This document shows positions 7,567 through 12,268 of a stretch of 12,268 bases of DNA, one piece after another. Position 1 is the stretch's first letter, and the number at the start of each line of letters is the position of its first letter. Both the position numbers and the translations under genes were made by a program. Below the pieces are notes generated by a model, which was given only the letters and a program-made list of their open reading frames with translations, made no database searches and was not told where the DNA came from. The DNA lies in contig CAYTUG010000031.1 of NCBI GenBank assembly GCA_964441275.1, positions 1-12,268 on the forward strand, in the 5' to 3' direction. The DNA is from SZUA-584 sp964441275 (GTDB lineage Bacteria; Bacillota; Clostridia; Christensenellales; SZUA-584).

Positions 7567-8430
7567 ATGGATGATATTAGCATTGTAATCGTTGATGATT
7601 CTTCGTTTTCTGTAGCCTACATTAAAGACGTTCTTGAAACAAACAAATTTAAAGTTGTTGGTGATGCGGACTCATTAGAAAAAGTTAAAGCAGTTGTAAA
7701 AGAAAAAAGGCCGACTGTCGTTACAATGGATATAACCCTCCCCGGGACTGACGGCTTTGAGTGTACTCGCGCAGTACACGAAATTGATAAAAATATTAAA
7801 GTAATTATCGTCAGCTCTATGATGGATGATGAAATGATAAAGAAAGCAAAAGAAAACAATGTTTCCGCCTATATTCAAAAGCCCGTAGATCCCCAAGAGT
7901 TGATTACGGCGATAAACAGAGTCATGGCATCCGAAAAATTGTTTAATCTATTGCAAGATTGTTATTTTGCCGTATTTAAAGAAACTCTTATGGATTGCCT
8001 GAACCGGATGACAAAAACTATACCCCAATATCAGGACGAACACAACACAAATTGTGTTCTCGAATCGGAAGGAATGACTGTAATAATAGGCGTTATCGGG
8101 AAATTTTCCGGCAGAATGCTGTTAGATTTTTCAATGCAAACAGCTCATAACTTAGTGTCGGGCATTTTAAAAAGACAGCCAAAAAATAATGATGAAATTT
8201 CGGCTGTGCTCGGAGAGTTCTCAAACATCGTGTCTGGTAACGCGTGCTCAATTTTGAATAAACAAAACAACGCTTTCGGGTTACGCGTATCGCCTCCTGC
8301 GATTTTTCACGGTGATAAGGTGCATATCCTTACCCCTTGCTTTAAAACGACTAACGTTACTGCAAAAACGGCATTCGGCGATATGCTGTTAAGCGCAGGC
8401 TTCCAAAGGGGTGATAACAATTGGATTTAA
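7567..8430 (+). CDS. Response regulator with C-terminal CheX phosphatase domain
   Basis: A 287-residue two-domain protein. The receiver domain (about 3-122) has the acidic pair D10-D11, phospho-acceptor D55 (TMDITLPGTDG), S83 in VIIVSSM and K105 in YIQKPVDP, so it should be phosphorylated by a histidine kinase. A helical linker leads to a CheX/CheC-like domain (about 140-280) with the ExxN catalytic pattern, GEFSN (E217 and N220). CheX enzymes remove phosphate from CheY-type receivers, so this protein may dephosphorylate its own or a partner receiver. The start is the first in-frame ATG; an in-frame TGA at 7543-7545 excludes a much longer form. Its ribosome binding site is poor: a GGCGGG lies about 14 bases upstream. 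It overlaps the next CheX gene by 10 bases. Domain calls are firm; a chemotaxis role is unproven because no che, flagellar or pilus gene is present. Confidence 0.88.
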   Translation: MDDISIVIVDDSSFSVAYIKDVLETNKFKVVGDADSLEKVKAVVKEKRPTVVTMDITLPGTDGFECTRAVHEIDKNIKVIIVSSMMDDEMIKKAKENNVSAYIQKPVDPQELITAINRVMASEKLFNLLQDCYFAVFKETLMDCLNRMTKTIPQYQDEHNTNCVLESEGMTVIIGVIGKFSGRMLLDFSMQTAHNLVSGILKRQPKNNDEISAVLGEFSNIVSGNACSILNKQNNAFGLRVSPPAIFHGDKVHILTPCFKTTNVTAKTAFGDMLLSAGFQRGDNNWI

Positions 8431-8879
8431 ACTATGCGAAACCTTTTTACGAAGCGTTTAATTCTGTTATGCCGCAATTAGGTTATTGCAATATCCGCGA
8501 AGAACAAGTTAGCACAAAAAGCCTCGATTCTTTGGATTCGGGGGTTAACATAATTATTGGCATTGTCGGGGCGTTAAGGGGTAATGTAATATTTAGCATA
8601 GGTCCTCAAACCGCAAAAGCCATAGCCTCAACAATGATGGGAATCGCTGTTGATGAATTAGACGATATGGCTAAAAGCGCATTATCTGAATTGGCAAATA
8701 TGCTTACGGCGACTGCGGTCACTACATTTTATAGCATGGGTAAGCCTATTGATATTTCTACCCCAACACTGCTCGAAAGCGAAAAACTGTCCATAAAACT
8801 GAACGCAAACCAGATATTATTTCTCAGGTTTTGCGCAGACGAGAACGCCATCGAAATTTGTTTGGCAATAGAAAATTAA
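8421..8879 (+). CDS. Stand-alone CheX-type chemotaxis phosphatase domain protein
   Basis: A 152-residue single-domain protein matching the CheX fold throughout. It has an N-terminal helix beginning NYAKPFYEAF, a VNIIIGIVGALRGNVIFSIG strand pair (about 42-61), and a catalytic helix SELANML containing the ExxN pair E90 and N93. The length fits CheX (about 150 residues). The start is TTG at 8421, preceded by AAAGGGG nine bases upstream; it lies inside the response regulator gene, so translation is probably coupled. Known CheX proteins work as dimers. Pairing with the CheX domain of the upstream protein is possible but is only an inference. It probably dephosphorylates the neighbouring receiver or another CheY. 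No intrinsic terminator is evident after the stop. Confidence 0.85.
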   Translation: MDLNYAKPFYEAFNSVMPQLGYCNIREEQVSTKSLDSLDSGVNIIIGIVGALRGNVIFSIGPQTAKAIASTMMGIAVDELDDMAKSALSELANMLTATAVTTFYSMGKPIDISTPTLLESEKLSIKLNANQILFLRFCADENAIEICLAIEN

Positions 8880-9081
8880 CTTTACGCGCATTAAACAAAT
8901 CGTTTCAAGCCATTAAAACAAAAAAGGTCGCCAATAACAAAAGGGGAACTTTGCCGGCGGTTAAACTATTTTTTCACTTTTGCCGCAGCGGAACACGGGC
9001 GCACAAATGCAAACATTTTTTATTTGAAAGCTCTGCTTGAGGGAATTGTTACAGGCAGCCAAGTTATAGCGCTCTATTAAC

Positions 9082-9095
9082 CGCTTATGTAAGCG
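9082..9095. repeat. Short palindrome CGCTTA-TG-TAAGCG
   Basis: Six-base perfect arms with a two-base centre. A nearby AGCGCT at 9068-9073 is itself palindromic and could pair with the AGCGC of the right arm instead. It is small enough to be chance. Confidence 0.3.
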
Positions 9096-9136
9096 CCAAT
9101 CATTATTGCTGTTTTTCACCTGCCTTGTCGAATTAT

Positions 9137-9155
9137 GTATAACACGCTGTTATAC
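9137..9155. promoter_or_regulatory. Operator-like palindrome upstream of the ABC operon
   Basis: GTATAACA-CGC-TGTTATAC is a perfect 8+8 inverted repeat with a three-base centre. It ends 28 bases before the -35 box of the ABC transporter promoter. The size and symmetry fit a dimeric repressor or activator site, but no soluble regulator gene is adjacent. Being AT-rich, it could also form a small cruciform. Confidence 0.45.
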
Positions 9156-9183
9156 CGTCTGCAAATATTTTGCACACCCATAC

Positions 9184-9212
9184 TTTACGTTATAAAATGT
9201 AAATGATATACT
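9184..9212 (+). promoter_or_regulatory. Sigma-A-type promoter for the ABC/LemA operon
   Basis: TTTACG (9184-9189) and TATACT (9207-9212) are separated by 17 bases. Initiation near 9219 gives a short leader of about 26 bases, just long enough to include the GGAGG at 9234-9238 before the ATG at 9245. Confidence 0.55.
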
Positions 9213-9244
9213 TGCTTATACGTATATTATGCCGGAGGCAAATT

Positions 9245-9964
9245 ATGATTGAAATAATAGATGTAACTAAAACGTACAGCGGAAGGGTAAAAGCGCTTAA
9301 CAAAATTTCACTAACTGTAGAAGCCGGTTATATCTATGGTTTCCTTGGCCCTAATGGCGCGGGCAAAACAACGGCTATCAAACTTGTTGCCGGGATAATA
9401 CAGCCGGACAGCGGTGTTATAAAAGTTAACGGCTATGACACAAAAAACGACGCTCTTTTAGCAAAGTCGTGTATTGGTTTTGTCCCCGACGACCCGAACG
9501 TATTTTTAAGGCTTAAGGGTATTGAATATCTGACATTTATGGCGGATATGTACGGTGTAGATTCAAAGGACCGCGGCGGAAGGATTAACTTTCTTGCCGA
9601 GCGGTTCGATATGCAAAATGCTCTGCTGGACAGAATACAAAGTTATTCACACGGTATGCGGCAAAAAATAATTATTATTGGGGCTCTTTTGCATAAACCG
9701 AAGGTATGGATACTTGACGAGCCTATGACCGGGCTCGACCCTAAATCCGCTTTCGAACTAAAAAAAATGATGCGCGAACACGTTGACGAGGGCAACACAG
9801 TGTTTTTCTCTACTCACGTTCTCGAAGTGGCGGAAAAAGTATGCGACAGGGTTGCGGTAATAAACAACGGAAATATACTTTTTGCCGGGGCAATAGACAA
9901 CTTGAAAAAAAGCAGCGATGCGTCGCTTGAAGGGATGTTTTTGGAGATGACGCAAAATGCGTAA
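9245..9964 (+). CDS. ABC transporter ATP-binding protein
   Basis: A 239-residue cytoplasmic ATPase subunit that would power the membrane protein encoded next. It has Walker A GPNGAGKTT (35-43), signature YSHGMRQ (134-140), Walker B VWILDEP (154-160) with catalytic E159, the D-loop GLD, and the switch histidine H191 in FFSTH. The signature is SHGMR rather than SGGQ and the Q-loop region reads VPDDPNVF; both are usual in the CcmA/ABC-2 drug-efflux-type subfamily. The start is ATG at 9245, with GGAGG six bases upstream; an earlier in-frame start at 9203 would overlap the -10 box. The stop overlaps the next gene by 8 bases. The substrate cannot be inferred. Confidence 0.93.
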   Translation: MIEIIDVTKTYSGRVKALNKISLTVEAGYIYGFLGPNGAGKTTAIKLVAGIIQPDSGVIKVNGYDTKNDALLAKSCIGFVPDDPNVFLRLKGIEYLTFMADMYGVDSKDRGGRINFLAERFDMQNALLDRIQSYSHGMRQKIIIIGALLHKPKVWILDEPMTGLDPKSAFELKKMMREHVDEGNTVFFSTHVLEVAEKVCDRVAVINNGNILFAGAIDNLKKSSDASLEGMFLEMTQNA

Positions 9965-11579
9965 GATATTTATTTTAGCAAAAATATTGCTTAAAAGCGG
10001 TATAGGTTCAGCAGATAAACCTGGAAAACACAAGTGGTGGATAGCGATACTGATTATATTTGCGCTCGCAAGTTTCGGCTTTTCGATGGCTTTTATGGCG
10101 GCGGCCTTTTATGACGCGCTATTTGCAGTTGGATTTGCGGACACAATAATACCTCTTGCTTTTGGCGCCACATCCGTGGTAATTTTCATATTCGGCATAT
10201 TCTATACGATTTCGGTAATGTACCATGCTGACGATATTCCTTTGCTGCTCGCTATGCCTATAAAGCCATATCAGATACTCGGAGCAAAATTTTTAACGCT
10301 GTTGGTGTACGAATATATTTTTGAATCGTTAATACTGCTGCCTGTGCTTGTTGTCTATGCAATAAAAGCCTGCGCGGGCGTTTTATATGCGGTTTATTCG
10401 GTTGTACTGCTTTTGGTCACTCCCGTTATCGCTCTTGTTATATCTTCCTTGATTGTGATGCTTGTTATGCGGTTCACACGCATAGGCAAGAACAAGCAAG
10501 CGTTCAATTACATAGGCGGTATAATTGCCATAGTAATGGCAATTGGACTAAACATAGGCATGCGCACTTTTGCAACCACAATATTCGAGGGTCAGATAGC
10601 GGCCGAGACCAATCAGCTAAGCGCAACGCTAAACGGCCTTTTCCCCGGGATTAATTTTGCATCGGGTGCACTCTTAGGTGCAAATACAGTTGACGGGTTT
10701 TTTAACCTGTTGCTTTTCCTATTGTGCGCGGCGGCGGCAATAACGCTGTTTTTGTCTTTTGGTCAGCTTGTTTATTTTAAAGGGCTTGTTGGGGTTACGG
10801 AAGCGGCGGCAAGGCGCAAGCGGATAGACAACAACAAAATAGAGAAAAAGACCGCGCAAACATCAATAACAAAAGCTTATATTAAAAAAGAAATCAGGCT
10901 GCTTGTGCGTTCCCCTGTCGCGTTTCTAAATTGTGTTTTAATCAACTTTCTTTGGCCAATACTAATATTAGTAATGCTTTTTGGCTACGGATATTCGATT
11001 GAAGCTGTGCGCGTTAGTTTATCTATGCTCGGCAAAGGCGCAATAATCGCAATTTTTGTGGGCATCAGCGCATTTACCTCGTCCGCCAATGCAATTACGA
11101 GCACTTCAATATCCCGCGAAGGCAAATTGCTTTATTTCGTTAAATTCTTACCGGTGGAAATATCTGCACAGCTTAACGCCAAGATACTTACGGGTGCGTT
11201 GTTATCTTTCGGCGCTGTTGCGCTTATGGCCGTTGTGCTTGTCTATCTTGGAGTGGAGATTGCAGTAGTGTTGGTTGCTCTTATACTTGGAATGGCGGCT
11301 TCATTCGTCTGTTCGGCAATCGGGCTGTTTATAGATGCGTTAAAACCAAAACTTGTATGGATTAACGAGCAGCAGGCAATAAAACAAAACCTTAATGTTT
11401 TGCTGCATATGCTTTTTGGGATAATATTTGCCGCTTTAATCGTTGTGCCTGTGTTGCTTGCAAACTTTTCTTTTCTTGCAACCATTTTGTATGCAACAGT
11501 ATTAATAATAATTGCGGCTGGCTTATCCAAACTAAGCATTGGCATATCTTCGGCAAAAATAAATAACATGGATGTATAA
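9957..11579 (+). CDS. ABC-2-type transporter permease (large membrane subunit)
   Basis: A 540-residue polytopic protein, the membrane partner of the ATPase whose gene it overlaps by 8 bases (ATG at 9957, GGAG ten bases upstream). After a short basic N-terminus there are two hydrophobic blocks, each with about six helices. They are split by a charged linker at about residues 280-310 that is rich in Lys and Arg (EAAARRKRIDNNKIEKK). This double-length layout differs from the usual six-helix ABC-2 permease and resembles the putative ABC exporter families of Clostridia with about 540 residues. It is probably an exporter rather than an importer, since no substrate-binding protein is encoded nearby. 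The substrate is unknown. The following lemA-like gene starts 35 bases after the stop with no terminator between, so they are probably co-transcribed. Confidence 0.82.
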   Translation: MRKIFILAKILLKSGIGSADKPGKHKWWIAILIIFALASFGFSMAFMAAAFYDALFAVGFADTIIPLAFGATSVVIFIFGIFYTISVMYHADDIPLLLAMPIKPYQILGAKFLTLLVYEYIFESLILLPVLVVYAIKACAGVLYAVYSVVLLLVTPVIALVISSLIVMLVMRFTRIGKNKQAFNYIGGIIAIVMAIGLNIGMRTFATTIFEGQIAAETNQLSATLNGLFPGINFASGALLGANTVDGFFNLLLFLLCAAAAITLFLSFGQLVYFKGLVGVTEAAARRKRIDNNKIEKKTAQTSITKAYIKKEIRLLVRSPVAFLNCVLINFLWPILILVMLFGYGYSIEAVRVSLSMLGKGAIIAIFVGISAFTSSANAITSTSISREGKLLYFVKFLPVEISAQLNAKILTGALLSFGAVALMAVVLVYLGVEIAVVLVALILGMAASFVCSAIGLFIDALKPKLVWINEQQAIKQNLNVLLHMLFGIIFAALIVVPVLLANFSFLATILYATVLIIIAAGLSKLSIGISSAKINNMDV

Positions 11580-11614
11580 AAGATTTTAAATAACAAAACA
11601 GGGAGGATTGTTTG

Positions 11615-12166
11615 ATGGTACTTTATATTATCGGTGGAATTGCTCTTTTACTTATTATCTGGCTTATTGCTGCGTATAACGGTTTTGTTAAATTGCGCAA
11701 CAGCATTGAAGAAGCGTTTTCAACGATGGACGTTTACTTGAAAAAAAGATATGATTTAATACCAAATCTTGTGGAAACAGTAAAGGGCTACGCCACACAT
11801 GAAAAGGAAACGCTTTCAAACGTTATTGCGGCACGCAACATGGCGGCTTCCGCCACAACTCTTGAAGGCAGAGCGCAGGGGGAAAATGCGCTTCAGGGCA
11901 CGCTAAAAAGTTTATTTGCGGTAGCGGAATCATATCCGGATTTAAAGGCAAACGCAAACTTTATGCAACTGCAGGGCGAATTGCGGCAGATCGAGGACGA
12001 GATTGCAAATTCCCGAAAATTTTATAATGCGGTAGTTAAAACATATAACACCAAAACTCAGGTGTTCCCAAGCGTAATAATTGCAAAGTTATTCAGCTTC
12101 GGGAAAAAGCCGCTTTTCGAGGTAGGCACGGAAACGGAAAGAGAGGCCGTCAAAGTCCAGTTTTAG
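11615..12166 (+). CDS. lemA: LemA family protein
   Basis: A 183-residue protein with the full LemA pattern. One N-terminal membrane helix (about 3-20) is followed by YNGFVKLRNSIEEAF (21-35) and KKRYDLIPNLVETVKGYA (43-60). Then come an LFAVAESYPDLKANANF segment, a conserved IANSRKFYN helix and a C-terminal FPSVIIAKLFSF motif. LemA proteins have a short outside N-terminus and a large helical domain in the cytoplasm; their biochemical role is not established. The start is ATG at 11615, with GGGAGG eight bases upstream; a TTG three bases earlier would add only one residue. It follows the ABC permease and is followed 14 bases later by a secreted-protein gene, the common LemA-partner arrangement. 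Family assignment is very secure. Confidence 0.95.
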   Translation: MVLYIIGGIALLLIIWLIAAYNGFVKLRNSIEEAFSTMDVYLKKRYDLIPNLVETVKGYATHEKETLSNVIAARNMAASATTLEGRAQGENALQGTLKSLFAVAESYPDLKANANFMQLQGELRQIEDEIANSRKFYNAVVKTYNTKTQVFPSVIIAKLFSFGKKPLFEVGTETEREAVKVQF

Positions 12167-12180
12167 ACCTGGAGGTTTTT

Positions 12181-12268
12181 ATGAAAAAATTTGCGCTAAC
12201 AATTGTAGCATTTTTAATGTTGTTTTGTTTCGTTAAAACTGCCAAAGCAGACGAAGCGTACGATATTT
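12181..12268 (+). CDS. Secreted or membrane protein, 5' end only (possible DUF2207 partner of LemA)
   Basis: Only the first 29 codons are in the window; the gene runs off the right edge. The ATG is preceded by GGAGG at five bases. The peptide is a classic signal sequence: MKK, a hydrophobic core at 4-18 and an AKA cleavage site at 21-23, after which the mature part begins DEAYDI. DUF2207 membrane proteins and TPM-domain proteins commonly follow lemA and both start this way. The start of the mature chain fits DUF2207 slightly better, but too little is visible to decide. Confidence 0.6.
   Translation, partial: MKKFALTIVAFLMLFCFVKTAKADEAYDI

Larger units (their letters stand above)
8880..9183. 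other. Gene-free region before the ABC transporter operon
   Basis: No gene could be supported. A 69-codon plus frame at 8831-9040 is a shadow running out of the CheX gene in another frame. No tRNA-like cloverleaf or riboswitch was recognised. A weak AAATG-CAAA-CATTT stem with following T residues lies near 9005-9022 and could be a poor terminator. Two short inverted repeats (9082-9095 and 9137-9155) are listed separately. Confidence 0.5.

Noticed and set aside
8831..9040. 69-codon plus-strand frame after the CheX gene
   Set aside because: Begins inside the CheX gene in another frame, basic composition, no ribosome binding site.

Overview
The window looks like a chromosomal stretch of a low-to-moderate-GC Gram-positive bacterium, most likely an uncultured member of the Clostridia (Bacillota). 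The evidence is strong GGAGG-type ribosome binding sites at short spacing, frequent TTG and GTG starts, sigma-A-type promoters, and gene families typical of that group: CheX-domain proteins, a LemA protein, an MMPL exporter paired with a glycine-heptad secreted protein, and a large two-subunit ABC-2 exporter. No tRNA, rRNA, CRISPR array or complete mobile element is visible.

Left part (1-2447): one minus-strand gene encodes a DUF262/DUF1524 protein of the GmrSD type, a likely nucleic-acid-directed defence enzyme. It has its own promoter and a GTG start. The 179 bases beyond it hold an unidentified coding-like remnant. Upstream lies about 430 bases without a convincing gene, containing two inverted repeats.

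Middle part (2448-7396): a good promoter drives a membrane-embedded LuxR-type regulator (seven predicted membrane helices plus a C-terminal HTH). It is followed by a 12-helix MMPL/RND exporter and, overlapping it by 11 bases, a secreted protein with glycine-spaced heptad repeats. A clear intrinsic terminator closes the block. The likely logic is a membrane sensor-regulator controlling an envelope export pair, but that link is inferred from gene order.

Next (7397-8879): a response regulator fused to a CheX-type phosphatase domain overlaps a stand-alone CheX-domain gene. No other chemotaxis gene is in the window. About 365 gene-free bases follow, carrying a perfect 8+8 palindrome near the next promoter.

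Right part (9184-12268): an ABC ATPase and its large membrane subunit (8-base overlap), then a LemA-family protein and the first 29 codons of a secreted or membrane protein, probably the DUF2207-type partner often found next to LemA. All four are co-directional and closely spaced, so they probably form one operon running off the right edge.

Several start sites were moved from the longest open frame on ribosome-binding-site grounds (the DUF262, LuxR, ABC ATPase and LemA genes).
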